Assembly (NCBI GenBank): GCA_002687775.1
Contig: NZBF01000018.1
Span: 34,917 to 98,916, forward strand
Direction: 5' to 3'
Origin: Nanobdellota archaeon
Lineage (GTDB): Archaea; Nanoarchaeota; Nanoarchaeia; Woesearchaeales; GW2011-AR9
DNA: 64,000 nt
The position numbers and the translations under genes were made by a program. Shown one piece after another: positions 53,047 through 62,029 of this stretch. Within the stretch, counting starts at the first letter, position 1. Each line of letters starts with the position of its first letter. The notes under the pieces are model-generated. The model did not search any database and was not told where the DNA came from. It saw only the letters and a program-made list of their open reading frames with translations.

Positions 53047-53293
53047 TTACTTTTTTCTTAACAGTCCAATATTTCTCAAGTATACATGTGCATTTTTCTT
53101 AAAATCAGTCCTTATTCATTACTGGAACAAGCATATCAACATCTTCTGTTCCTCGTGTTCTTCCAGTAGCTATGCTCACAAAACCACTCACTATTAAATG
53201 GTTAGAATACTTGTTTATAATGTTAAGAAATTGTTTGACAAAAAGATCTAATTCATTTATTGAGGCCGTGTATTGATTATTTCTACTGAACAT
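53047..53293 (-). pseudogene. Remnant of a nucleotidyltransferase-like gene, frameshifted
   Basis: The first frame (53105-53293, 62 residues) ends SGFVSIATGRTRGTEDVDMLVPVMNKD, a pattern like AbiEii/DUF6036-type nucleotidyltransferases (Gly-rich strand, then RGTEDVD). It stops at TGA, but dropping one G near 53110 lets the frame continue as TDFKKNAHVYLRNIGLLRKK to 53047. Even so only about 82 residues remain of a domain that is normally longer. Its start overlaps the lipoprotein gene by 37 bases. Best read as a decayed gene. Confidence 0.45.
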
Positions 53294-54606
53294 TCTTCAT
53301 AATGGACACCTTCCTCTGGCCAGTTATCATCACACTGATGAATATTTCCTTCCCTGAAAGTGTTATCTTCACCTGAAACGGAACTGCCAGCAGCACAAAA
53401 GAAGTCTTTTCGTGCGTTACCACAAGCCGTGTTTCCAGTGAATGTATGTCCCGACAACCCTCCACTTACTGAAAAACCATCATTTACGAGATTCCCCTGG
53501 GCAGAATTCTGGATTAAAACATTGTTCTCACTATTTTGTATCTTAATGCCTGTGAAAATGTTATTATCTGCAGTATTTCGACTTAAAGTAATTCCATCAC
53601 TTCTCACCAAAAAAATTCCAGTCAGTGAATTTTCAAGGACATTGTCTGTTATTGATCCGCCGTGAACGCTCGAAAATTTTATAGCTCTGGCAAATCCTGA
53701 AAAGTGACATCCTCTTACTGTAACTCCATTAAGATCAGGAAGGGTAGACGCGCCATAACGTTCGTGATCATCCCTGATGATAGAGTGTCCTTGGCAGTCA
53801 AGGATGATATTATCCCGTCGAAAGAAGAAACAACTTTGGATAGGGTCTTCCATGTGAATATCATTTTCTAAAACGTAGAGAGCATTTTCCACATCAAGTT
53901 CCTGGCAACCATTTATCTTCTTTACTACAGTACATTCACTTTCAAGACATTCTTGCTCCTCAGTGCATTGAACTCCACAACTTCCACAATTATTGGGATC
54001 ATCCTGGAAAGCAAAAGTTTCATCAATTTTACCATCACAATCGTTATCCTGGCCATCACACAACTCTTCAGCTGGTTCCACAAGTGGGACACATCTTGTT
54101 GCGGCTCCAAGACCAAGATTATTAATAAGTAAATCAGAAGCACATTCAATTCTTCCCTCAGCGCAAGCACCAACTAGTCCTTCTACAACACAGGAAGAAC
54201 CTTCTCCCTCACAACCTGCTTCTTCCACTTCCGGTGTATATTTCCACTTAACAGCATTTCGCATGTAGAGGTAATACCGCTCATTCTGCATAAATGATAA
54301 TGAGGATGCCCGGGAAATGGAATAATATTTCTTTTCACTTTGAACGTAAACCCATTGAACACTATCACTGATTTCTGCCGATGCTGCCTGCACAGTGGTA
54401 TCCTCCAATGGCCATGTAAGTCCATTCCATCCTTGATCCAAAGAAACGCCAGCGGCTAATTGCTCGGCAGTCATCTGCCAGTAATATGCCTGACCAGCCA
54501 ATGCCTCTTCTGGGATTGGAGGGATACCTTCTGGTGTCCCTGAAGGAGCGCAGCCAATTAAAAATAAAGCTAAAACAAGTGAAATCACCACTAACTCTTT
54601 TTTCAT
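53257..54606 (-). CDS. Secreted lipoprotein with MopE-type calcium motif and parallel beta-helix repeats
   Basis: A 449-residue protein. Residues 1-19 are a lipoprotein signal with lipobox LFLIGC. The middle holds a MopE-like cysteine-rich motif CDGQDNDCDGKIDE (about 183-196), a predicted calcium-binding loop, with further cysteines in NNCGSCGVQC. The C-terminal half (about 235-430) is a NosD-like right-handed beta-helix: NIILDCQGHSI, GVTVRGCHFSG, GSITDNVLENSLTGIFL, LSRNTADNN. It would be displayed on the cell surface, perhaps glycan-binding or as an STT3 target. TATA-like TTTATATA sits 17 bp upstream. Confidence 0.8.
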   Translation of the reverse strand: MKKELVVISLVLALFLIGCAPSGTPEGIPPIPEEALAGQAYYWQMTAEQLAAGVSLDQGWNGLTWPLEDTTVQAASAEISDSVQWVYVQSEKKYYSISRASSLSFMQNERYYLYMRNAVKWKYTPEVEEAGCEGEGSSCVVEGLVGACAEGRIECASDLLINNLGLGAATRCVPLVEPAEELCDGQDNDCDGKIDETFAFQDDPNNCGSCGVQCTEEQECLESECTVVKKINGCQELDVENALYVLENDIHMEDPIQSCFFFRRDNIILDCQGHSIIRDDHERYGASTLPDLNGVTVRGCHFSGFARAIKFSSVHGGSITDNVLENSLTGIFLVRSDGITLSRNTADNNIFTGIKIQNSENNVLIQNSAQGNLVNDGFSVSGGLSGHTFTGNTACGNARKDFFCAAGSSVSGEDNTFREGNIHQCDDNWPEEGVHYEECSVEIINTRPQ

Positions 54607-54631
54607 AAGAAGAAGAAGAAGATATATAAAT

Positions 54632-56119
54632 CTATCTAAACGTATCTGGAACTTTCTCCCAATCTAATTGTCTCACTTTTTTTGAAATAAATAACATATT
54701 ATTTGAGAGGAAACGCATTCTACCCAAATAATGTTCCTTTTTTACAGAGAAACCATATTTTCTCAACATTTTCCTAAAATTACGTGCAGTATAAAAACGA
54801 ACATGAGGATGTTCAGGATGGAAATGGTTATCAATGTCAACCAGGGAAATTGCAAGCATTTTTAGTGTTCCGTGATATGGGGTTGAGCATACTAAATGAC
54901 CTCCTGGTTTTAATACCCTATTTAATTCTGAGAATATTTTTATAGTATTATGCACGTGTTCAATGATATCACCTGCCCAAATCATATCAAAATGATTATC
55001 AGGGAAAGGAATAGCGTTGTGCAAATCAACTTTTTTAAATGTTAATGTTGGATATTTCTTTTTCGCCTCAACAATATTTTCACCCACCACATCAATACCG
55101 TAGGCATCAAAACCCTGCATTGAAATTTGATTAACCACATCACCAACGTAGCAACCGACATCTAACACTTTTTGATTTTTTGGTTGCTTTGAGAGAAATT
55201 GTAAAAATATGTTCTTCCTTGCTTTTGTAATTTTATATCCATCAGTGTACTCACTAAGACCTGTCCATTTTTCCCATTTTGTTCGCAGAGGTTGATTTTT
55301 GTAGTAGCGTATGACACCATTCATTTGCTTATTATTTTCACAAATTGCAATAAAATCTAGAGCGTTATTAATTTCAGAATCAATTATAAAATCTGTGGTA
55401 AGGTAACTATCATCAAAAAATTTTGAAACTCCACCTAACTTTCTTTTAACAATATTACGAACCCATTGAGGAACCCAATGACGAATTCCAAAAATATCAA
55501 ATCTAATAAGTTTTCGAATTTTTTGTATACGTTTGTATTCCACATTATTTATTTCCCCACTTCCTTTAATACCAAGCAAAGTAATATGAGAAAAATGTTT
55601 ACGTAATTCACTCATTAATCCCTTAGCTGAATATTCACGAAGATGAAACTTGTTCCATGGTTTCTCTTTAGGATTAAGACGATACGTTCTGTTAGGCGTT
55701 ACAAAAATAATTTTGCCATTTTTCTTTGTTACTCGTTTCAGTTCTTTTATGAAGTTAGATTCTTCCTTCACATGTTCAATGATATGTGACGCTACACAAC
55801 TATCAAACACGTTACTGTTTGCTTTGATGTTTGACCCGTCTGCTCGTTGAAATGAAAGATTATGCTGACGGTATCGTTTCTTAGCATATTTTATTGCATT
55901 TTCATCGATATCCATACCGATGACATTTTTTGCTTTCCCTGCAAGAATGTCAGAACCGAACCCTATACCGCAACCAATTTCCAAACAATTATCCCCTGGT
56001 TCAATATATTTTTTCAGAAATTCATATGTTGCCACGTGACGTAAATAAATAAGGAAATCTTCCGTCTTTGTAATTCTGTCAGGAATTAACCTCTCAGTAG
56101 TTTGCATCATTTTTGCCAT
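54632..56119 (-). CDS. Tandem SAM-dependent methyltransferase domains
   Basis: About 495 residues with two class I methyltransferase domains. Domain 1: NCLEIGCGIGFGSDILAGKAKNVIGMDID, SHIIEHVKEE. Domain 2 (from about residue 335): KVLDVGCYVGDVVNQISMQGFDAYGIDV, GDIIEHVHN, LVCSTPYHGTLKML. A linker of about 90 residues with conserved aromatics separates them. Two methylations of a glycan, or one catalytic and one regulatory half, are possible. ATG 56119 is 23 bp from the shared TATA box; ATG 56137 is an alternative. Confidence 0.8.
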   Translation of the reverse strand: MAKMMQTTERLIPDRITKTEDFLIYLRHVATYEFLKKYIEPGDNCLEIGCGIGFGSDILAGKAKNVIGMDIDENAIKYAKKRYRQHNLSFQRADGSNIKANSNVFDSCVASHIIEHVKEESNFIKELKRVTKKNGKIIFVTPNRTYRLNPKEKPWNKFHLREYSAKGLMSELRKHFSHITLLGIKGSGEINNVEYKRIQKIRKLIRFDIFGIRHWVPQWVRNIVKRKLGGVSKFFDDSYLTTDFIIDSEINNALDFIAICENNKQMNGVIRYYKNQPLRTKWEKWTGLSEYTDGYKITKARKNIFLQFLSKQPKNQKVLDVGCYVGDVVNQISMQGFDAYGIDVVGENIVEAKKKYPTLTFKKVDLHNAIPFPDNHFDMIWAGDIIEHVHNTIKIFSELNRVLKPGGHLVCSTPYHGTLKMLAISLVDIDNHFHPEHPHVRFYTARNFRKMLRKYGFSVKKEHYLGRMRFLSNNMLFISKKVRQLDWEKVPDTFR

Positions 56120-56132
56120 TGCATATTTTTTC

Positions 56133-56149
56133 TTCACAATATTTATAAA
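56133..56149. promoter_or_regulatory. Symmetric TATA box shared by two divergent genes
   Basis: TTTATAAA (56142-56149) is its own reverse complement. ATG 56119 (minus) lies 23 bp to the left and ATG 56171 (plus) 22 bp to the right. The plus-strand side also has TTCACAAT one base upstream (56133-56140); the minus-strand side has only CATAAGC. Confidence 0.65.
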
Positions 56150-56170
56150 GCTTATGAAATGGTTCTTTTG

Positions 56171-57085
56171 ATGAAGTTATCTTTCTTATTTCGACTTTTG
56201 TATAGTATTACTTTACTGACTTTACTTGTGTATATGGTAGACTTAAGCAAGATGATTTCTCTAATATTTAGTATGGGATACAAATATTATATCTTATTTT
56301 TTATCCCTTTTTTCCTCTCTGTGTATTTCAGTGGAACAAGCATTTATTTCTTGCTACGCAACAATAAAGCGCAAATTTCACCGAGGGAAATTCTTAAATT
56401 CAGGTTTCTGAGTAAATCTATTGGTCTCTTCTTACCTGGACAATTAGGAGAATTATCTTTAGTTGGATTACTAAAAAACAAAATACCAATGAGTATGACT
56501 CTTGCTGTAATAACGACCGATAAAATAATATCATTTTCCATTATGGTGTTTATTGGTATTACATCTTCATTATTTTTTTTTCATTTGCCAATTAATGAAG
56601 TATTATTTTCTGTTCTTGCATCAATGATGATTTTAGTACCATTGGGATTTCAAAATGTAAGAGAAAAAATAATTAAACATCTCCCAAAATTCATACGTAA
56701 ACCGTTTTTTAAATATAGTGAAAGTTTAGGCATTCTATACAAATATAAAAAGAAAGCATTATTTCTTGATATTATCTTAACATTAACTTTGCTAATTTTT
56801 GCATCTATAACAATTAAGATACTTCTTTCACATTTAAACTATTCAATTCCCCTAGCAGCTATTATTTCCATTCAGTCGTTATCAACACTTTCTTCACTTC
56901 TCCCAATATCCATGGGAGGTGCGGGCATAAGGGAATCCATAGCAGTGTATCTTTTGTTTTTACTAGGAGTACCTCCCCTGATTAGCGGAAGTATGTATCT
57001 CACATTCCTTTTCGTTTCCTATATGGTAGCCATGATAACCTTAATATTTTCTTCAAAATATGTCACTAAAGAAACATTCAAGTAA
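56171..57085 (+). CDS. Lysylphosphatidylglycerol synthase TM-region protein (AglD/UPF0104-like)
   Basis: A 304-residue protein with eight hydrophobic segments. RFLSKSIGLFLPGQLGELSLVGLLK is the family's conserved loop near residues 72-96, and SLSTLSSLLPISMGGAGIRES (about 250-270) the second. Archaeal AglD-type proteins carry this membrane domain; this one has no catalytic GT domain. A role in lipid-linked glycan export or flipping is plausible. The upstream open frame to 56102 is discarded because the TATA box places the start at 56171. Confidence 0.8.
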   Translation: MKLSFLFRLLYSITLLTLLVYMVDLSKMISLIFSMGYKYYILFFIPFFLSVYFSGTSIYFLLRNNKAQISPREILKFRFLSKSIGLFLPGQLGELSLVGLLKNKIPMSMTLAVITTDKIISFSIMVFIGITSSLFFFHLPINEVLFSVLASMMILVPLGFQNVREKIIKHLPKFIRKPFFKYSESLGILYKYKKKALFLDIILTLTLLIFASITIKILLSHLNYSIPLAAIISIQSLSTLSSLLPISMGGAGIRESIAVYLLFLLGVPPLISGSMYLTFLFVSYMVAMITLIFSSKYVTKETFK

Positions 57086-58964
57086 CTTGAAACAAAATCA
57101 CGTGTGGTTGATTTGCATAAACTACGTTAAATTTAGGTGACTCAATCATTTCATTAAGTTTATCGTTCATTAGATTTAATCCCTCTTTCTCTCCGTAAAT
57201 TTTTACAAAGTACCTAAGATCCATTGGAGAGATTAACAAATATTTATAATCATGTTTTTTCAGCCAACTATGAATTTCATCAATATCTTTTTTTATTACA
57301 TCTTTCTTGAATTCTCGATATTCCTCACACCATACGCAGGCGTACATATCGAATGCAATAACAACTTTATTTTGTAAACCAAAAGTAAATATTTTTGTAT
57401 TCACGGGCAAACTGTTTCGCATCTTAACAAATTCATTTACTTCATTAGCATTGACCCACTTAGCACCATATTGCCAACCGTCACTCGTGTTAAACTGATA
57501 CTTCTGTAATCCTGCTGTGAAAAAAATAAGAAGAACAATTAAAAACGTGAATAGATGTTTTGATTTCATTTTTGTATTTAATGCAACGATACCAACCCCT
57601 GCTAAAATACTTACAGGTATAGCAAGAAGCATCCACATTCGAAATGCTCCAAGACCAATTGGAAGGTTAAAAGTTTGTGAATTAACTCCCAGAAAGGTAA
57701 ACAAGAACCAAAAGAGAAGTATACCTATCCAAGTTTTTTGAGATTTCTTCATATGTTTGTATTTCCATATTAAAAAAATGAGTCCTACAAGTAAGAGAGA
57801 TGATATCATGACACCCCAACCAATTGGCGTGTTAATATGAGGATATTTTGTCGCAAAAATAAAATTTTCAAATGTGTAAGCCTTAGTCGTTGTTCCACCA
57901 CTTGGACTGAACAAAACAGGAAATGCGTGAACCAATTTCATAATAAAATTAGTAGATCCAGTAGTAGTTTGGGAAACAATGTCACTAGCTCCTCCACCCA
58001 CCATCATGCGTACTAAAGATTTGAATTTAAATGCCCACCAAGATAAAGATATCAAGAAACCAGCTAGTGCAGAAAGAAATATTCCCCTTGGGAATTTCTT
58101 TGTATGATACCAAGTAACAAAGAAAAAAATTCCACCCATGATAGCGAGTTTTATTGCTTGCCTATGATGTGTAAGTAAAATTGCAGCAGTAACAACTGCA
58201 GACATTATCCACCATTTTTTATTGGAATCTATTCTTAAATATGAATAAATTAAAAGAAAAAAAAGAAGTGGAATTAATGAATGGGACCAAATAAAATGAC
58301 TTAAATAGGAAGGAATCATCAATAACACAAAAGTGCTTGCCAGTGCAATTTGAGAATTGCGTGTGAGACCTCTTACCATGAAAAAGAAAAATATAAGACT
58401 TAATGAAATTAAAAGGGCGTTGAAGAACTTTAAAGTCCATTGGGCTTCGGGACTTGTTTGATGCAAAACACCCATAATCATGGTATATCCTGGAGGATAC
58501 GGGTCAAGAAAGTTTATTTGTCTGAAATATGGAACATCTAACGTTTTTTCAACTGAGACATATTTCATGTCCCTTGCATAAGTATAAGGATCACTATCTT
58601 CCAGATAACCATACGCAAAACTTCCTTTGACAAACATAAATAGATGTAAAAGGAATATAACTAAAAGAAAAATGTATATGATGTTCTTCTTAGAGAAATT
58701 AAGATCAGGAAAATTAATTTTATTATTTTTTGCAAAGTCGTAGAATGCATATATTATTGGAATTAAAAAAATCCACCATTGCAATGGAATTTTCAACATG
58801 TTAAGCAGAACACCAAACACTATGAAAATTGGAACACCCATACCTATACGAATGAGATTTCTTTCTATTGGGTCAGAAACTTGTTGAATGTTAAAAAGTC
58901 TTAGAAATGAGTAACCAAAACCGTAAAAGTACAGGAAAAATAATAGTATTGTCGCTACATTCAT
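57078..58964 (-). CDS. GT-C-type membrane glycosyltransferase-like protein, copy 1
   Basis: A 628-residue protein with about thirteen helices and a C-terminal soluble domain. GYLEDSDPYTYARDMKY (acidic residues E122-D125) lies in the first long external loop, as in GT-C enzymes, and LDPYPPGYTMIMGVLHQTSPEAQWTLKFFNALL is nearly identical in copy 2. The soluble domain holds C543-V-W-C546 (CVWCEEYREFK). A polyprenyl-phosphate-sugar transferase is likely; the exact family is not one I can name. It overlaps copy 2 by 4 bases and the convergent AglD-like gene by 8. Confidence 0.7.
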   Translation of the reverse strand: MNVATILLFFLYFYGFGYSFLRLFNIQQVSDPIERNLIRIGMGVPIFIVFGVLLNMLKIPLQWWIFLIPIIYAFYDFAKNNKINFPDLNFSKKNIIYIFLLVIFLLHLFMFVKGSFAYGYLEDSDPYTYARDMKYVSVEKTLDVPYFRQINFLDPYPPGYTMIMGVLHQTSPEAQWTLKFFNALLISLSLIFFFFMVRGLTRNSQIALASTFVLLMIPSYLSHFIWSHSLIPLLFFLLIYSYLRIDSNKKWWIMSAVVTAAILLTHHRQAIKLAIMGGIFFFVTWYHTKKFPRGIFLSALAGFLISLSWWAFKFKSLVRMMVGGGASDIVSQTTTGSTNFIMKLVHAFPVLFSPSGGTTTKAYTFENFIFATKYPHINTPIGWGVMISSLLLVGLIFLIWKYKHMKKSQKTWIGILLFWFLFTFLGVNSQTFNLPIGLGAFRMWMLLAIPVSILAGVGIVALNTKMKSKHLFTFLIVLLIFFTAGLQKYQFNTSDGWQYGAKWVNANEVNEFVKMRNSLPVNTKIFTFGLQNKVVIAFDMYACVWCEEYREFKKDVIKKDIDEIHSWLKKHDYKYLLISPMDLRYFVKIYGEKEGLNLMNDKLNEMIESPKFNVVYANQPHVILFQVT

Positions 58965-60931
58965 TTTACTTCAAATAATACAAAATCGAGGTTATTATAC
59001 ACAACAGCAAATTTCTTTGAATCATTTGCTTCTTGTATTCGTTGATCAATTAGTTGGTTCGCTATTTGATGGCCCCGTATTTTACCTAATTCATCTGAAT
59101 TTGGAATACTTTGCTCATTCAGTTCTTCAGTTATTTTATCTGCATATTCATTGCCAAGATATTTCCTTTCCATTCCTCCAAATACAATGTACTGATATCT
59201 ATTTTCAACCACCCATGTATGAACAACATTCATATCTTTTTCTAAAATGTCAATTTTAAAGTCCCTAAACTCTTCACACCACACACAAGCAAACATGTTA
59301 ATGCCAATCATTACTTTTGTTTGGGAACTATAACTTAAAATTTTCGTGTTTAGTGGTAAATTTTCTTTCATCCATAAGTACCCTGATAATTCGTCAAATG
59401 ATCCCCATTTACCGCCAGCTGACCAGCTAGGAGACGTGTTCGTTAAAAATTTAGGTATCCCTGATGTCAAGATTATTCCAACAACGATTGCTATGAAAAG
59501 AAGATATTTAATTTCCACTAATGGATATTTAAGCGAAATAATCCAATAGATGGCGTACCCAGTAATAATTGACACAGGAATTGCAAGTAACATCCATGTC
59601 CTGAAAGCAGCCAAGCCAATGGGTAAATTAAACGTTGCAGAGTTCACGAGTAAAAATGTAATAATGAACCAAAGAAGTACGATAGGAATCCACCGTTGTT
59701 TTTTCCATGATTTGAATTTAAGTAGTAAGATGAATAATCCTACCGCCAGTAAAACAGTTATAACCATGCCCCAACCAACTGGACTGTTAATATGGTTTGA
59801 GGAAGTGGCAGTGAAAAAATCGTGGAATGTGTACGCTCTTGTTGCACTTCCGCCTGTGGGACTAAACATTAACGGAATTTTTTTAATGAGTTTTGTAAAC
59901 ATTCCCGTTGTTTCAGGGAGTGTCTCAGAGATTATTCTTGCATTCCTTCCACTTTCAGTAATCATACGGATAAAATCAGTAAACTTAAATGCCCACCACG
60001 ACAAGGAAATTATGAATCCCACTACTGTCGCTTTGAATATCTTTTTTGGAACTTTTTTTGTGTACAACCATTTGAATCCGAAGAAGATTGCTGCAAGAAT
60101 TGCTAGTTTTATTACTTGCCTACTATGTGTTAAAAAAATGCCAGATGTTGTTATTGTGGTAAGAATCCACCAATTTCTTTTATTGATGGTTGTATAGGAA
60201 AAAATCAGAAGGAAAAAAAGAAACGGAATTAATGAGTGTGACCAAATAAAATGGCTCAAGTAACTTGGAAGCATGGATAAGATAAATGTACTGCTTAACG
60301 CGATTGCATCATTCTTTGTCAATGCTTGTACCAAGAAAAAGAAAAAGATTATACTTAATGAAATTAATAAAGAATTAAAAAATTTCAATGTCCATTGTGC
60401 TTCCTCGCTTGTTTGATGTAGAATGCCCATAATTAATGAGTACGCCGGCGGGTAAGGATCAAGATAATTGACAGGCCGAGTATAATCAACATCTAACGTT
60501 TTCTCAATGCTGATATATTTCATCTCCCTAGCATGCGTCCAGGGATCGTCGTCTTCCAAGTATTCATAGGCGAAACTCCCAGTAGTGTACATGTAGAGAT
60601 TTCCTGCAAAGAGAAAAATGAGTAAAATAAAAATAAGAGTTTTTTTGTTTAATAATTTTTTAATATATTTTTTGGATATTTTTGGAATCTTGAATTTATT
60701 TCTGGTATCGTACAAAGTGTAAAGGAATGGAATGAGGAAAATAAACCAATATAGAGGGATATTAACAAGATTCAGAAGAACCCCAACTGTTATGAATGCT
60801 GGAATCCCAAATCCTAGTCTTATTGCATGTTTCTCAAATCCTTTTGATTCTTTTACTTTCGATAGATTAATGACTGTATATCCAAACCCGTAAAAGTACA
60901 AAAAGAAGAGAATGATGGTTAACACACTCAT
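58961..60931 (-). CDS. GT-C-type membrane glycosyltransferase-like protein, copy 2
   Basis: A 656-residue paralogue of copy 1 with the same motifs: EYLEDDDPWTHAREMKY (E126-D129), LDPYPPAYSLIMGILHQTSEEAQWTLKFFN, and C549-V-W-C552 in CVWCEEFRDFK. The CxxC pair in an otherwise cysteine-poor protein suggests a disulfide or redox role at the outer face. First gene of the two-gene operon. TATA box 22 bp upstream, shared with the divergent methyltransferase. Confidence 0.7.
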   Translation of the reverse strand: MSVLTIILFFLYFYGFGYTVINLSKVKESKGFEKHAIRLGFGIPAFITVGVLLNLVNIPLYWFIFLIPFLYTLYDTRNKFKIPKISKKYIKKLLNKKTLIFILLIFLFAGNLYMYTTGSFAYEYLEDDDPWTHAREMKYISIEKTLDVDYTRPVNYLDPYPPAYSLIMGILHQTSEEAQWTLKFFNSLLISLSIIFFFFLVQALTKNDAIALSSTFILSMLPSYLSHFIWSHSLIPFLFFLLIFSYTTINKRNWWILTTITTSGIFLTHSRQVIKLAILAAIFFGFKWLYTKKVPKKIFKATVVGFIISLSWWAFKFTDFIRMITESGRNARIISETLPETTGMFTKLIKKIPLMFSPTGGSATRAYTFHDFFTATSSNHINSPVGWGMVITVLLAVGLFILLLKFKSWKKQRWIPIVLLWFIITFLLVNSATFNLPIGLAAFRTWMLLAIPVSIITGYAIYWIISLKYPLVEIKYLLFIAIVVGIILTSGIPKFLTNTSPSWSAGGKWGSFDELSGYLWMKENLPLNTKILSYSSQTKVMIGINMFACVWCEEFRDFKIDILEKDMNVVHTWVVENRYQYIVFGGMERKYLGNEYADKITEELNEQSIPNSDELGKIRGHQIANQLIDQRIQEANDSKKFAVVYNNLDFVLFEVK

Positions 60932-60952
60932 TTATGGTCGCTGTAATCCAGC

Positions 60953-60964
60953 ATATTTAAATAT
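60953..60964. promoter_or_regulatory. Palindromic TATA box shared by two divergent genes
   Basis: ATATTTAAATAT is a perfect 12-bp palindrome. ATG 60931 (minus) and ATG 60986 (plus) are each 22 bp from its edge. This is the second such case in the window. Confidence 0.65.
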
Positions 60965-60985
60965 TATGCATGTACTCAATGAGTG

Positions 60986-61696
60986 ATGGATGATTTAAAT
61001 TACGACCAGATCGAGGAAATGGAAAATTCAAACTGGTGGTACCAGGGAAAACGGGATTTGCTTGATCGATTACTAACTGGAAAGAACTTTTCTAAAGCTC
61101 TTGATATTGGTTGTGGTGTTGGTTCTAATTTATCAGTTATGCAGAAACATGTTGAAACTGTTATTGGAGTAGATAATTCTCCTAAGGCAGTTGATTACTG
61201 CGCACGGAAGGGATTCAATGCAGTTATCGGAGATATTCATAAGTTATCTTTTGAAGCTGAACATTTTGATTTAGTGATGTGTTCAGATGTTTTAGAGCAT
61301 GTTGATGATGTCAAAGCGGTTTCTGAAGTAAATAGAGTCTTGAAAAAAGGAGGAGCTTTCATTTTTTCTGTCCCTGCAAATAATCATCTATGGAACGATA
61401 ATGATGATTTTTCTCATCATTTGAGACGTTATGACAAAAAAATGCTTAGTACATTGTTGAAAGATTTTGATATAAAACAATTAAAATATTGGAATGCGTT
61501 TTCTTATGTACCTTGTGCAGTTGTCTATCCCATTCAACGATTACGGAAGAATCGGGATAAGGTCAATAACCTGACTCTTATTCCTTCAAAGTTGAATGGT
61601 TTATTGTACAAGATGATTTCTTTGGAAAATAAGTTGTTTTCTAAATTGTCAATGCCGCAAGGTGTGAGTTTGATTGGTGTTGCAGTTAAGAGGTAA
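60986..61696 (+). CDS. SAM-dependent methyltransferase
   Basis: A 236-residue class I methyltransferase: NSNWWYQGKRDLLDRLL, ALDIGCGVGSNLSVMQKHVETVIGVDNS, DLVMCSDVLEHVDD and GGAFIFSVPANNHLW. It is a close relative of the enzyme at 18511. The GTG at 60983 would add one residue; the promoter spacing favours ATG 60986. Confidence 0.82.
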   Translation: MDDLNYDQIEEMENSNWWYQGKRDLLDRLLTGKNFSKALDIGCGVGSNLSVMQKHVETVIGVDNSPKAVDYCARKGFNAVIGDIHKLSFEAEHFDLVMCSDVLEHVDDVKAVSEVNRVLKKGGAFIFSVPANNHLWNDNDDFSHHLRRYDKKMLSTLLKDFDIKQLKYWNAFSYVPCAVVYPIQRLRKNRDKVNNLTLIPSKLNGLLYKMISLENKLFSKLSMPQGVSLIGVAVKR

Positions 61697-61729
61697 ACCT
61701 TTTTAAAACAGCATTCTAAATAGAAGGTT

Positions 61730-62029
61730 ATGAGAAAAACATTAGCTTTAGTAGCGGCAATGCTTGTACCAAGTTCATTAGAAGCATCTGTGCAGCATGA
61801 ACTATTTATTGAAGAACTCTGTCCTAGCGAATGTGTAGTGTCTGTTAAATATGATAATAGTTCACTCAAAGATTGGATGATGGCTCATATTAAAGCAGAA
61901 TATAGACTAAAAAAAGATTGTGACAGCACTGATGAAACTATAAGATATTTCAATTTCAAAAAAGTAACTGCTGGTTACGATATCAGATATTGCAGCGAAG
62001 AGCAAGCGGTTGACATTCTTACTGAATAA
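61730..62029 (+). CDS. Small secreted protein, unknown
   Basis: A 99-residue protein with a signal peptide (MRKTLALVAAMLVPSSLEA) and a mature part with four cysteines (ELCPSECVVS, KKDCDS, IRYCSEE) that could form two disulfides. Not recognised. A TTTTTAAA box near 61707-61714 gives a plausible promoter. It overlaps the convergent asparagine synthase by 11 bases. Confidence 0.6.
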   Translation: MRKTLALVAAMLVPSSLEASVQHELFIEELCPSECVVSVKYDNSSLKDWMMAHIKAEYRLKKDCDSTDETIRYFNFKKVTAGYDIRYCSEEQAVDILTE

